From Pseudomonas putida (GTDB lineage Bacteria; Pseudomonadota; Gammaproteobacteria; Pseudomonadales; Pseudomonadaceae): 64,000 nt of DNA. Below, piece after piece: positions 24,679 through 33,116 of this stretch (positions are counted from its first letter, which is position 1; the number at the start of each line of letters is the position of its first letter). Location of the stretch: assembly GCF_022627325.1 (NCBI RefSeq), contig NZ_JAETZZ010000018.1, positions 49,281 through 113,280 of the forward strand. The letters are read 5' to 3'. The notes beneath the pieces are model-generated. The model saw nothing but the letters and a program-made list of their open reading frames with translations, was not told the origin of the DNA and did not search any database. The translations under genes and the position numbers were made by a program.

Positions 24679-26769
24679 TCAAAGGCTCAGGGTCAGGCTG
24701 ACACTGAAGTTGCGCGGCTCACCGGGCAGCACCCAAGAACTGTTGTACGACCGTTCGTAGTACTTGCGGTCGAACAGGTTGTTGAGGTTGAGGCCGACGG
24801 TGACCTGTTCGCTGGCCTTGTAATGCGCCAACAGGTCGACGGTGGTATAGGCGTCCAGGGCGAAGTCGCTGCCGGCCTGACCGGAACGTTCGCCGACGTA
24901 ATTCACCGCCGCCCCAACGTCCGAACCGCGCAGGGCACCTTCCTGGAATTCGTACACACCCATCACGCTGCCGCTGTTGCGAGCGATGCCCAGCAGGTCG
25001 CTGCCTTTTGGCAGGGCCGCGTCGCCCTTGGTGACCTCCGCGTCGATATAGGCGTAGGCACCGATCACCCGCAAGGCGTCGGTCAGCTGACCGCTGAACT
25101 GCAGGTCCAGGCCTTGGCTGCGGGCCTCGCCAGCCGCCACGCTCTCGCCAAGGGCGTCAGTGGTGATGACGTTCTCCTTGTCGATATGGAACAGGGCGAT
25201 GGTCGCGCCCAGGCGGCTGTCGAGCAGGTCGAGCTTGACCCCGGTCTCGTAACCCAAGCCCTTTTCAGGCTTGTAGACCTGACCCTGGGTGCCGATGGTG
25301 TTGGGTTTGAACGAGGTGGATGCGTTGGCGAACACGCCGACTTGCGGGGTCAGTTGATACAAGACCCCGATGCGCGGAGTCGCGACGTCCTTTTCCTGGC
25401 TGTCGCTGGCACCGGTGGTGCGGTTCTGCGATGTCTGCTCGAAGCGCTCCAGGCGTACACCCAGCAGTCCGCGCAAGCGGTCGGTGAAGGCGATCTGGTC
25501 TTGCAGGTTGATCGCGTAGCTTTCAGTGTGCTCGAAGAAGTCGTTGGCACGGGTGATGGCCGGCTTGGGCTTGCCGTATACCGGGTTGTAGATATCCAGG
25601 CCATACCCTGCAGAGGTGGCGCTTTGCGGGTACTTCTGGCTGTTGCGGTAGTTTTCGTACTCCAGCCCGACCAGGGTCTGATGCTGCCAGCCACCCAACT
25701 CGAACTGCCCGTGCAACTCGGCCTGGGTGATGTTGTCGTTCCATTCGAAGTCGCGTTCGCGATAGAAGCGCGTGATGGTGGTGCCCACCAGGGCCTGGGG
25801 CTCGGAGCTGTTGCCCTTGAGCGTGCCTTGGGTGTAGTGGTTGGCCAGGCGCAGCTTCCAGTTGTCGTTGAGCACGTGTTCCAGTGCGACGTCGAGGGTC
25901 TGGTTGTCGTTGCGGATCTTGCCGTCATTCGGCTCGCCGAGGAAGGTCGAGCGCTTGACCGAACCCATTTCGCCGTTGACCGCCGGAATGCCACGGTCGA
26001 ACACCGACTCGCTACGGGAAAACTCGGTGTCGATCATCAGCCGGGTGTCGGGCGACAGCTGCCAGCTCAGGGAGGGGCTGACGATACGGCGCTCGCTGCC
26101 GACATGATCGCGGAAGCTATCGTTGTCCTCGATGGCGAGGTTGATCCGGCCCAACAGGTTCCCTTCGCTGTCCAGCGGCGAGTTGGCGTCCAGGGCGGTG
26201 CGGTAGCGGTCCCAGCTGCCGGCACTGAGGGTGAGGTTGCTGAACGCTTCGGCCTGGGGACGCTTGGTGACGATGTTGACCAGGCCTCCAGGGTCGCCAC
26301 GGCCGTACAGGCTGGCAGCCGGGCCTTTGAGCACTTCGATGCGCTCGATGCTGGACGTGTCCGGTGCGCTGTAGCTGCCGCGGTTGATGGCGAAACCGTT
26401 CTTGTACAGCTCGCCAGTGGTGAAGCCGCGCACGCTGTAGTTGAGGAACGTCAGGCCGCCGAAATTGTTCTGCCGCGACACGCCGCCAGCAAAGTCTAGG
26501 GCGCGGTCGATGCGGGTGGTGTTGAGGTCCTTGATGACCTGCGCGGGCACGACATCGATACTCTGCGGTGTGTCGCGGATGTCGGTATCGGTGCGGGTGG
26601 CCGTGGCTGAGCGGGTGGCACGATAACCTTGCACCGGCCCGTCGGCGCGCTCCTGGAGGTAAACGTCGGTGATGGCGGTTTCGTCCAGCACCAAAGGTTC
26701 TGCCGCTAGAATCGGCTGGCCGAACAAACCCAGCGTCAGGCCGGCCAGAAGGGGTGTACGAGGGTTCAC
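24679..26769 (-). CDS. TonB-dependent receptor, probable zinc-starvation receptor
   Basis: This 696-aa receptor has a signal peptide (cleaved near ILAAE), a plug around residues 55-170 (DIRDTPQSIDVVPAQVI, FAGGVSRQNNFGG, IERIEVLKGPAASLYGRG) and a barrel ending SLTLSL. It begins with GTG, 6 nt behind CGGAGA. It resembles FhuA/FpvA-type siderophore receptors, so it may import a zinc-metallophore complex. Its unit with DUF4198 lies inside the Zur-controlled block. A weak Zur-like site lies about 170 nt upstream. Confidence 0.82.
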   Translation of the reverse strand: MNPRTPLLAGLTLGLFGQPILAAEPLVLDETAITDVYLQERADGPVQGYRATRSATATRTDTDIRDTPQSIDVVPAQVIKDLNTTRIDRALDFAGGVSRQNNFGGLTFLNYSVRGFTTGELYKNGFAINRGSYSAPDTSSIERIEVLKGPAASLYGRGDPGGLVNIVTKRPQAEAFSNLTLSAGSWDRYRTALDANSPLDSEGNLLGRINLAIEDNDSFRDHVGSERRIVSPSLSWQLSPDTRLMIDTEFSRSESVFDRGIPAVNGEMGSVKRSTFLGEPNDGKIRNDNQTLDVALEHVLNDNWKLRLANHYTQGTLKGNSSEPQALVGTTITRFYRERDFEWNDNITQAELHGQFELGGWQHQTLVGLEYENYRNSQKYPQSATSAGYGLDIYNPVYGKPKPAITRANDFFEHTESYAINLQDQIAFTDRLRGLLGVRLERFEQTSQNRTTGASDSQEKDVATPRIGVLYQLTPQVGVFANASTSFKPNTIGTQGQVYKPEKGLGYETGVKLDLLDSRLGATIALFHIDKENVITTDALGESVAAGEARSQGLDLQFSGQLTDALRVIGAYAYIDAEVTKGDAALPKGSDLLGIARNSGSVMGVYEFQEGALRGSDVGAAVNYVGERSGQAGSDFALDAYTTVDLLAHYKASEQVTVGLNLNNLFDRKYYERSYNSSWVLPGEPRNFSVSLTLSL

Positions 26770-26939
26770 GAAAAGTCTCCGTTTGTCACGCCATAACGCT
26801 GCATTTTTTAGTTGTCCTGGCTTGGGTACTGCCCGCGAGTTGATAAGGGATTACAAGGGACACACGTCAGGTGCCACGGCGCAGGCCTGACGAATGAATC
26901 TTGATGAGGAAGCGTTCATCTTGGGGCGCGCATTTTAGA

Positions 26940-26960
26940 AGATGTAATAACGTAACGCCA
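26940..26960 (-). promoter_or_regulatory. Weak Zur-like site upstream of the TonB receptor
   Basis: AGATGTAAT-AAC-GTAACGCCA matches the Zur pattern well in the left arm (7 of 9) and poorly in the right (4 of 9). It lies between the receptor and rpmE2. Confidence 0.4.
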
Positions 26961-27006
26961 GAGCTTAATGATCATTTCCAGTTGCAAGTGATTCGTATTG
27001 GTCGTG

Positions 27007-27027
27007 TAATGTTATCTAGTAACGTTA
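27007..27027 (+). promoter_or_regulatory. Zur box overlapping the rpmE2 leader
   Basis: TAATGTTAT-CTA-GTAACGTTA is a 9-3-9 inverted repeat with two mismatches. It ends at the first base of the AAGGAG ribosome site and 12 nt before the rpmE2 start, so a bound repressor would sit over the start of the transcript. Confidence 0.82.
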
Positions 27028-27038
27028 AGGAGTTATTC

Positions 27039-27296
27039 ATGAAACCTGGCATCCATCCCAACTATCGTCCCGTGCTGTTCCACGACACCTCAGCGAACAT
27101 CTTCTTCCTCATCGGCTCTACGGCCGAATCCGACCGCACCTACCAGCACACCGACGGCAAGACTTATCCCTACGTGCAACTGGACGTTTCCAGCGCCTCG
27201 CATCCGGTGTACACCGGCCAGCAACGTCAAGCCACGACTGAAGGGCGCATCGCCAACTTCAAGAAACGCTTTTCCGGGTTTGGCGGCAAGCCGTAA
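27039..27296 (+). CDS. rpmE2: Ribosomal protein L31 type B, zinc-independent
   Basis: This 85-aa protein (MKPGIHPNYRPVLFHDTSAN) matches the L31B form and has none of the CxxC zinc motifs of the ordinary L31. Under zinc starvation it replaces the zinc-carrying copy on the 50S subunit and frees zinc. The start follows AAGGAG at the right distance. A Zur box lies directly before it. A 9-bp hairpin at 27336-27368 separates it from the convergent thrS2. Confidence 0.95.
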   Translation: MKPGIHPNYRPVLFHDTSANIFFLIGSTAESDRTYQHTDGKTYPYVQLDVSSASHPVYTGQQRQATTEGRIANFKKRFSGFGGKP

Positions 27297-27335
27297 GCAG
27301 CAGGCTGGGCCAGAAGGCGAACCGTGTCAGCGCAT

Positions 27336-27368
27336 TCTGGAGGGTCGCATGCAATGCTGCCCTCCAGA
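27336..27368. terminator. Hairpin between convergent rpmE2 and thrS2
   Basis: TCTGGAGGG and CCCTCCAGA form a perfect 9-bp stem with a 15-nt loop. There is no T-run, so termination would need help. Confidence 0.45.
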
Positions 27369-27388
27369 GGCGTGGGTTCAAGGCGGGG

Positions 27389-29395
27389 TCAGGCAGTCGC
27401 TGAGCGATTGGCAGGCGAGACGCCCGCCCACAGGCGCTCCATCTCCAGTCGCCGCTCAGCCGCATCCGGCGCTTGGCACTGCTGCAACAGCAGGTCGATG
27501 GCCGAACGCAGTTCGAAGCTGCCCACGTCTTGTCCGTCGCGGTTGCGAATGGCGATGGTGCCTTCTGCCTGTTCCTTGGCACCGGCAATCAACAGGAACG
27601 GAACACGTTGCAAGGTCTGCTCGCGCACCTTGTAGCCGATCTTTTCATTGCGCGTATCGGCCTCGACACGCAAGCCGGCGCCGCGCAACAGCTTCGCCAC
27701 ATCCTGGGCATAACCTGCGGACTGCTGAGTGATCGAGGACACCGCCACCTGTACCGGCGACAGCCAGGCTGGCAGCTTACCGGCATGGTGTTCGAGCAGG
27801 ATGCCAGTGAAGCGCTCCAGCGAGCCGAACAGTGCACTATGCAGCATCACCGGTCGCTGGCGCTGGCCTTCCTCGTCGACATACTCCAGGCCGAAACGTG
27901 CTGGCAGGTTCATATCCACCTGCAGGGTGCCGCATTGCCAGTCCCGGCCAATGGCGTCGCGCAGAACGAACTCAAGCTTCGGCCCATAGAACGCGCCTTC
28001 GCCGGGGTTCACCTGATAGGCCAGGTGCATAGCGTTGAGCGCGGTGATCAGCGAGCCTTCCAGCAGGTCCCATGTGGCATCGTCGCCCATACGGTTGTTC
28101 GGGCGTGTGGAAAGCTTGATACGCACATCCACGAAGCCAAACTGGCGATAGATGTCGAGCACCATGGCCACCACCGACTGGCATTCCTGACCCATCTGCT
28201 GTGGCGTGCAGAAGATGTGCGCATCGTCCTGGGTGAAGTGGCGCACCCGTAGCAGCCCGTGCAGCGCACCCGAGGGTTCGTAGCGGTGCACCTTGCCGAA
28301 TTCGCCCATGCGAATTGGCAGGTCCCGATAGCTTTTCAGGCCGTGCTTGTAAAGCAGCGAGCCGCCGGGGCAGTTCATGGGCTTGAGCGCCAGTGCACGG
28401 CCATCTTCGGTTTCGGTGGTGAACATGTTGTCGCGGTAGTTGTGCCAGTGGCCGGAAATTTCCCACAGGCTGCGGTCCATCACATCCGGCGTGTTGACCT
28501 CGATGTAGTCTGCGTCGTCCCGGCGACGACGCATGTAGGCGATCAGCGACTGGAACACAGCCCAGCCCCGTGGATGCCAGAACACCGCGCCAGGCGCATC
28601 GTCTTCGAAATGAAACAGGTCGAGCTCGCGGCCCAATTTGCGATGATCGCGCTTTTCTGCCTCTTCGATACCGCGCAGGTGCTCCGCCAGCTGTCTGGCA
28701 TCGGCCCAGGCAGTGCCATAGATGCGCTGCAGTTGTTCGTTGCGCGCATCACCGCGCCAGTAGGCGCCGGCCAGCTTGGTGAGCTTGAATGCTTTCAGCA
28801 GGCGGGTGTTCGGCACATGCGGACCGCGGCACATGTCGACGTATTCCTGATGGAAGTACAAGCCGAGGTGCGTGGCCATCGGTAGATCGTCGATCAAGCG
28901 AAGCTTGTAGGTTTCGTTGCGGGCGCTGAACACGTCGATGGCTTCTGCGCGGCTGAGCATGCGCTTGATCACGTCGTAGTCCTGGGCGATCAGTTCGCGC
29001 ATGCGGGCCTCGATAGCCTCCAGGTCGGCCGGGGTGAACGGCCTTTCATAGGCGACATCGTAGTAGAAGCCATCGCGAATCACTGGCCCGATCACCATCT
29101 GCGCGGTGGGGAACAACTGTTTCAAGGCGTGCCCAAGCAGGTGGGCGCAGGAGTGTCGGATGATTTCCAGGCCTTCGTCATCCTTGGGCGTGATGATCTG
29201 CAAGCTCACATCGTGGGCGATAACCTCGCAGGCATCGACCAACTGCCCGTCGAGCTTGCCGGCAACGGTGCTACGAGCAAGGCCGGGGCCAATCGATCGT
29301 GCGACGTCGAGCACGGTGACGGGGCTGTCGAAGTGACGCTGCGACCCGTCGGGCAAGGTCACGGAGAAGGCGGGGGGTTGGGCGTTTTCTGGCAT
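27389..29395 (-). CDS. thrS2: Threonyl-tRNA synthetase, second copy
   Basis: This 668-aa class II synthetase charges tRNA-Thr. It has the TGS domain (residues 5-65), the editing domain with HSCAHLLGHALKQLFP, the catalytic core with MKPMNCPGG and VRHFTQDDAHIFC, and the anticodon-binding domain. The residues that hold the active-site zinc in E. coli ThrRS are all present: Cys in MNCPG, His in DDAHIF, His in VMLHSA. So it is not zinc-free by ligand loss. I chose ATG at 29395; a TTG seven codons upstream is possible. It is the last gene of the zur operon. Confidence 0.9.
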   Translation of the reverse strand: MPENAQPPAFSVTLPDGSQRHFDSPVTVLDVARSIGPGLARSTVAGKLDGQLVDACEVIAHDVSLQIITPKDDEGLEIIRHSCAHLLGHALKQLFPTAQMVIGPVIRDGFYYDVAYERPFTPADLEAIEARMRELIAQDYDVIKRMLSRAEAIDVFSARNETYKLRLIDDLPMATHLGLYFHQEYVDMCRGPHVPNTRLLKAFKLTKLAGAYWRGDARNEQLQRIYGTAWADARQLAEHLRGIEEAEKRDHRKLGRELDLFHFEDDAPGAVFWHPRGWAVFQSLIAYMRRRRDDADYIEVNTPDVMDRSLWEISGHWHNYRDNMFTTETEDGRALALKPMNCPGGSLLYKHGLKSYRDLPIRMGEFGKVHRYEPSGALHGLLRVRHFTQDDAHIFCTPQQMGQECQSVVAMVLDIYRQFGFVDVRIKLSTRPNNRMGDDATWDLLEGSLITALNAMHLAYQVNPGEGAFYGPKLEFVLRDAIGRDWQCGTLQVDMNLPARFGLEYVDEEGQRQRPVMLHSALFGSLERFTGILLEHHAGKLPAWLSPVQVAVSSITQQSAGYAQDVAKLLRGAGLRVEADTRNEKIGYKVREQTLQRVPFLLIAGAKEQAEGTIAIRNRDGQDVGSFELRSAIDLLLQQCQAPDAAERRLEMERLWAGVSPANRSATA

Positions 29396-29435
29396 TTTTT
29401 CAGGCTCGGCGTTCAATAGTGTGGCAGCGGGTCGG

Positions 29436-30023
29436 TCAACCCAGCCCTTGCTCGGTCTGCAGCATGGCGGAGTGGGATTTGAGGTGCTCGAACACGCCAG
29501 GGTTTGCCCAGGCTTGGCAGATGGCGGGCGAAAATTCGATGGCGTGCAGGTCGATCAGGCCCATTCGCGGGTTCTGCGCGTCTGCCCGGAAGCACTGGGC
29601 GTAGCCGGTCTCGGTTTCATGCACGATGACCGAATGCAAGCGTACATCCGCCTCGCCATTGCGCATTTCGGCCTGCGACAACGCTGCGTCGACCAGGCAG
29701 AAGAACAGGCGCGAGAATTGTTCGGCGCTGGGCGAAACCGGCACCAGCACCCAGCGTTCCGAATGCCGGCGGACCGACGCCAGGTAGTCGGGATCATCAC
29801 CGGACCACAGCGCGACGCTATGGTCAAAGGCGTCGATCAAGTCCCTGATGTCGCCCTTGAGCAGGCCGAAATCGTAGACCATCTGGCCATTGTCCAGCGC
29901 GTCGGCGTGCAGGATCAGCTCGACCTTGTAGGAGTGCCCATGAATAGAGTGGGAACAGCGCCGGGTGCTGCAGCCCCGCACGATGTGGGCGTTCTCGAAT
30001 TTGAACAGTTTGCGAATCAGCAT
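29436..30023 (-). CDS. QueD/PTPS-like 6-carboxytetrahydropterin synthase, second copy
   Basis: This 195-aa protein belongs to the 6-pyruvoyl-tetrahydropterin synthase family, which acts in queuosine or folate-type pterin metabolism. The zinc-binding histidines are present (FENAHIV and SIHGHSY), as is the Cys before HSIHGHSY and DFGLLKGDIRDLIDAFDHS. It is longer than usual QueD (about 120 aa), with extra residues in the middle and C-terminus. It overlaps cysS2 by 7 nt. Its place behind folE2 suggests supply of the pterin branch during zinc starvation. Confidence 0.8.
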   Translation of the reverse strand: MLIRKLFKFENAHIVRGCSTRRCSHSIHGHSYKVELILHADALDNGQMVYDFGLLKGDIRDLIDAFDHSVALWSGDDPDYLASVRRHSERWVLVPVSPSAEQFSRLFFCLVDAALSQAEMRNGEADVRLHSVIVHETETGYAQCFRADAQNPRMGLIDLHAIEFSPAICQAWANPGVFEHLKSHSAMLQTEQGLG

Positions 30024-31447
30024 GGGTTACCTGCATTGTCGCGGCCGCGGGTGGGCTGCTGGAGGCGGCGCAGTCTTGGCCCTTGAGCGGTATCCTCGGC
30101 GGTGTAGCCAGCCTCTTCCAGCTCGCTGCGCAGCCGGTCGGCAGTGGCAAAATCGCGGGCGTTGCGCGCGGCCTCGCGGGCCTCGAGCAAACGGAGTAAC
30201 GCGGCTTGCGGTGGCGGCTCGTCCCTGTGTGGCTGCAGGGCCCGCAGTGCTGCCAGCGGCGCCTGCTGCAACAGGCCGAGTAGCGCGGCCGACTTGAGCA
30301 GCCGGGCCTTGGCCTGGGCACGGGATGCACCGTCACTGGCATTGTCGAGCGCCTTGCGCAGCACATGCAGGCGGGCCAGGGCTTCAGCGACGCCCAGGTC
30401 GTTCCTGAGGGCGGCAAGCAATTGCGCGTCGGCTGGCACATCGTCGGCGCCGGGCACGTCGTCGCAGCGAGCCAGGCTAGCGTAGAAGCGGATGAGGCTC
30501 TGCACGGCCGCGCTCAGGCGCTCGGCGTTCCAGTCCATCGGGCGACGGTAGTGGGTGGACAGCAACGCCAGCCGAATCGCTTCGCCAGGGGCCTGGCCCA
30601 GCAGGTCGCGCACCAGTAGCACGTTGCCCAGTGACTTGGACATCTTCTGCCCATCCACGGTGACGAAGCTGTTGTGCACCCAGGTGCGGCAGTACAACGT
30701 ACCGTGGGCGCAGGTGCCTTGGGCAATCTCGTTCTCATGGTGAGGGAAGATCAGGTCCTGGCCACCCCCGTGGATGTCGATGGTATGCCCAAGGTGTTGC
30801 CCGATCATCGCCGAGCACTCCACATGCCAGCCCGGCCGGCCTCTGCCCCAGGGGCTGCTCCAGCCGGGTTGGTCGGCCGTGGACGGCTTCCACAGCACGA
30901 AGTCCAGCGCGTCGCGCTTGTAAGGCGCGACCTCCACGCGGGCGCCCGCCAGCATGTCCTTGGTGTTACGGCCGGAAAGCTCGCCGTAGGCTGGGTAGGC
31001 GGGCACGTGGAACAGGACATGGCCTTGCGCCACATAGGCATGGCTACGCGCGATGAGGGTCTCGACCAACTCGATGATCTGCGGGATGTGCGCGGTGACC
31101 CGGGACTCGAGGTCGGGTGACGCCACCCCGAGTGCCGTCATGTCCTGATGGTACGCATCGATGAAGCGGTCAGTGATATCGGCGATGGGCACGCCTGCCG
31201 CTGCCGCGGCGGCATTGATCTTGTCGTCTACGTCGGTGAAGTTGCGGGCATACACCAGCTCGGCGTAGTCGTGGCGCAGCAGCCTGGCCAACAGGTCGAA
31301 GACCACCGCAGGGCGGGCATTGCCGATGTGCGCATAGTTGTAGACCGTGGGGCCGCAGACGTACATCGTCACTCGGTCGGGGCTTGCGGTTCGCAGCACT
31401 TCCTTACGCCGGGTAAGCGTGTTGTGCAGGTAGATCGGTTCAGTCAT
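30017..31447 (-). CDS. cysS2: Cysteinyl-tRNA synthetase, second copy
   Basis: This 476-aa class I synthetase charges tRNA-Cys. HIGH is represented by YAHIGNARP and KMSKS by KMSKSLGN. The zinc ligands of E. coli CysRS are all kept: Cys in MYVCGPT, Cys in WHVECSAM, His and Glu in FPHHENEIAQ. It is not an obvious zinc-free version, so its advantage under starvation may be affinity or dosage. The start ATG overlaps the folE2 stop by 8 nt. Its C-terminal part is Ala/Arg-rich and diverged from typical CysRS. Confidence 0.92.
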   Translation of the reverse strand: MTEPIYLHNTLTRRKEVLRTASPDRVTMYVCGPTVYNYAHIGNARPAVVFDLLARLLRHDYAELVYARNFTDVDDKINAAAAAAGVPIADITDRFIDAYHQDMTALGVASPDLESRVTAHIPQIIELVETLIARSHAYVAQGHVLFHVPAYPAYGELSGRNTKDMLAGARVEVAPYKRDALDFVLWKPSTADQPGWSSPWGRGRPGWHVECSAMIGQHLGHTIDIHGGGQDLIFPHHENEIAQGTCAHGTLYCRTWVHNSFVTVDGQKMSKSLGNVLLVRDLLGQAPGEAIRLALLSTHYRRPMDWNAERLSAAVQSLIRFYASLARCDDVPGADDVPADAQLLAALRNDLGVAEALARLHVLRKALDNASDGASRAQAKARLLKSAALLGLLQQAPLAALRALQPHRDEPPPQAALLRLLEAREAARNARDFATADRLRSELEEAGYTAEDTAQGPRLRRLQQPTRGRDNAGNPC

Positions 31448-32354
31448 GTGCAGCGGCCTGCGGGGCGGACCAAGCCGAGGCGTCATGCGGGTGCAGGCTT
31501 TCCAGGTGGCGAACATGCACTTGGCTATCGCGGTAACCGTGCAGGCTGAACTGAATACGCCGGGCAGCGTCCTCGACGAACATCAGGTTCTGCCCGTTGA
31601 GGGCTGCGAACGCCTGTTCGTCAGCCCGCTTCACGGCGGTCTGAACCGGGGTGCGCAGGGCGCCTTCGACTTGGTCGATGAGGGCCAGCAACCCCAGATC
31701 AGGGGCGTCGGCAGGCACCGCGACGCGCACCCGGGCTTCGCTGCGTTGGCTGTGCGGCGTGGCCAGCGATGCGTTGCTGCGCAGCCACTGCGCGACGGCG
31801 CTGGCTTCGAGCAGTGGCTGGTCTTTGAAAGCTCGCACAAAGCCATCCTCGATCAATTGCCGGGACAAAGCGGCCGAGCAGGGGCACGTCGAGGAGTAGC
31901 CGATCCTGACCTCGATGCTCAGGTTCGGCACCCCACCGACCTTCGTGGCGAGCACGTGAACCGGGTACGACTTCCAGCCTGAGAGGCCCTCGGTCACCAG
32001 TGCAGGGCGGCGAACCAGAAGGTTGAAATCCAGGCGCAACCTGGCATTGCGGCTTTCGCAGTCCTGATGGCTATCGATCATGTCCTGCAACAGCGCAAAC
32101 AGGCTTGCAGGCGACAGCGCTGCAGCCTCCCCCCAGGCGTCCAGCAGGCGGTACAGCCTGGACATGTGAATGCCTTTGACGTGCGGTGCTGGCAGGTCGA
32201 CCTGGACATCCGCCCGGGCGTGCAGCTCGCGCTTGTAGGCCGGTTCTTCGATCCTTAACGGCAGGTCGATACCTTGCATCCCGACCCATTGCAGCGGGCT
32301 GAGGGTAGGGGCGAGGTCGGTGACGCAAACGTCGGGTAATGCTGAGCTCATCAT
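31440..32354 (-). CDS. folE2: GTP cyclohydrolase IB, zinc-independent
   Basis: This 304-aa enzyme makes 7,8-dihydroneopterin triphosphate from GTP, replacing zinc-dependent FolE for folate and queuosine. It has the FolE2 blocks KGIHMSRLY, YSSTCPCSAAL (metal-binding Cys) and FVEDAARRIQ. FolE2 can use manganese and is widely Zur-controlled. The start at 32354 is a choice between a double ATG and a GTG at 32381. It overlaps cysS2. Confidence 0.93.
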   Translation of the reverse strand: MMSSALPDVCVTDLAPTLSPLQWVGMQGIDLPLRIEEPAYKRELHARADVQVDLPAPHVKGIHMSRLYRLLDAWGEAAALSPASLFALLQDMIDSHQDCESRNARLRLDFNLLVRRPALVTEGLSGWKSYPVHVLATKVGGVPNLSIEVRIGYSSTCPCSAALSRQLIEDGFVRAFKDQPLLEASAVAQWLRSNASLATPHSQRSEARVRVAVPADAPDLGLLALIDQVEGALRTPVQTAVKRADEQAFAALNGQNLMFVEDAARRIQFSLHGYRDSQVHVRHLESLHPHDASAWSAPQAAAHD

Positions 32355-32401
32355 GTATATCCAGTGGTGGGAGCCTTGCACGTTGCAGCAAGGCGTATGA
32401 A

Positions 32402-32539
32402 TCAGGTCCCGCGGGTGAACGGGTTGGGCAGCTTCATCCAGCCTTGCGGTCGCTGGGCCATTGCCTCATTGGTCAGCAGGCAGGCATCGAAGCGCGGGCG
32501 CAGCGCGGCCTCGTTGCTATCGGGGATGGGGGTGCTCAT
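32402..32539 (-). CDS. Small 45-aa protein between zur and folE2
   Basis: I do not recognise this protein. It reads MSTPIPDSNEAALRPRFDAC and ends WMKLPNPFTRGT. The start lies 7 nt behind GAGG. It is soluble, with a single Cys and a basic C-terminus. It is in the zur operon, 46 nt after zur and 47 nt before folE2. Its codon use is normal for the region and its spacing is operon-like, so it is probably a real Zur-controlled gene. Confidence 0.55.
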   Translation of the reverse strand: MSTPIPDSNEAALRPRFDACLLTNEAMAQRPQGWMKLPNPFTRGT

Positions 32540-32585
32540 CGGGACGCCTCGTGATAAAGGGTGGTGCGCATGCGTGCGGCTCTGC

Positions 32586-32987
32586 TCAGTCCTCGCCTGC
32601 ATCACGGCGAGTGCAGAGGGCACATTTACCGTGCAACTCGATGACCGAGCTGCACAGCGAAAACACGTTCTGTTTCATCCAGAGCCCCAAGGCCTGGCTC
32701 AGGTGCGGCACGTTGAACTCATCGACATGGCCGCAGCTATCGCAGATGGCGAACGCTCTGAAACCTGCTTCGCACTGGCCTGGGCAGGTGCAACTGACAT
32801 AAGCGTTCAAAGACTCTAGCCGGTGAATCAAGCCTTGCTCGGCCAGGTGGCCCAGCGCGCGGTAGATCTGCGTCGGCGCCCTGACACCTTCATTGCGCAG
32901 GCTGTCCAGGATGGCGTAGGCACTGAGCGGCTTGTCGGCTTGCCGAAGCGCCGTCAGGACACGTTGCTGATTGCTGGTCAGTTGCAT
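32586..32987 (-). CDS. zur: Zinc uptake regulator, Fur family
   Basis: This 133-aa repressor senses zinc and shuts off zinc-starvation genes. It has the winged-helix DNA-binding domain (residues 1-70; RALGHLAEQGLIHRLE), the metal-sensing C-terminus (CDSCGHVDEF, CALCTRRD with paired Cys) and the dimerisation core. Start follows AAGGAGG. It heads the minus-strand operon zur, 45-aa ORF, folE2, cysS2, queD-like, thrS2, and is probably autoregulated by the box at 33037. Confidence 0.93.
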   Translation of the reverse strand: MQLTSNQQRVLTALRQADKPLSAYAILDSLRNEGVRAPTQIYRALGHLAEQGLIHRLESLNAYVSCTCPGQCEAGFRAFAICDSCGHVDEFNVPHLSQALGLWMKQNVFSLCSSVIELHGKCALCTRRDAGED

Positions 32988-33036
32988 GCTGGCCTCCTTG
33001 CGTTTGGCAGGCAGTCTTCATTTTCATCTGAATATC

Positions 33037-33057
33037 GAATGTTATAAAGTAACATTT
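33037..33057. promoter_or_regulatory. Zur box between zur and amidase gene
   Basis: GAATGTTAT-AAA-GTAACATTT is a 9-3-9 inverted repeat with two mismatches, 50 nt from zur and 59 nt from the amidase. It can control both divergent transcripts. Confidence 0.88.
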
Positions 33058-33116
33058 AGAGAATGGCCAGCTAAATTGCCGGGGGGCCGCTGGTTCGCAG
33101 GTCAACAGGAGTACGT

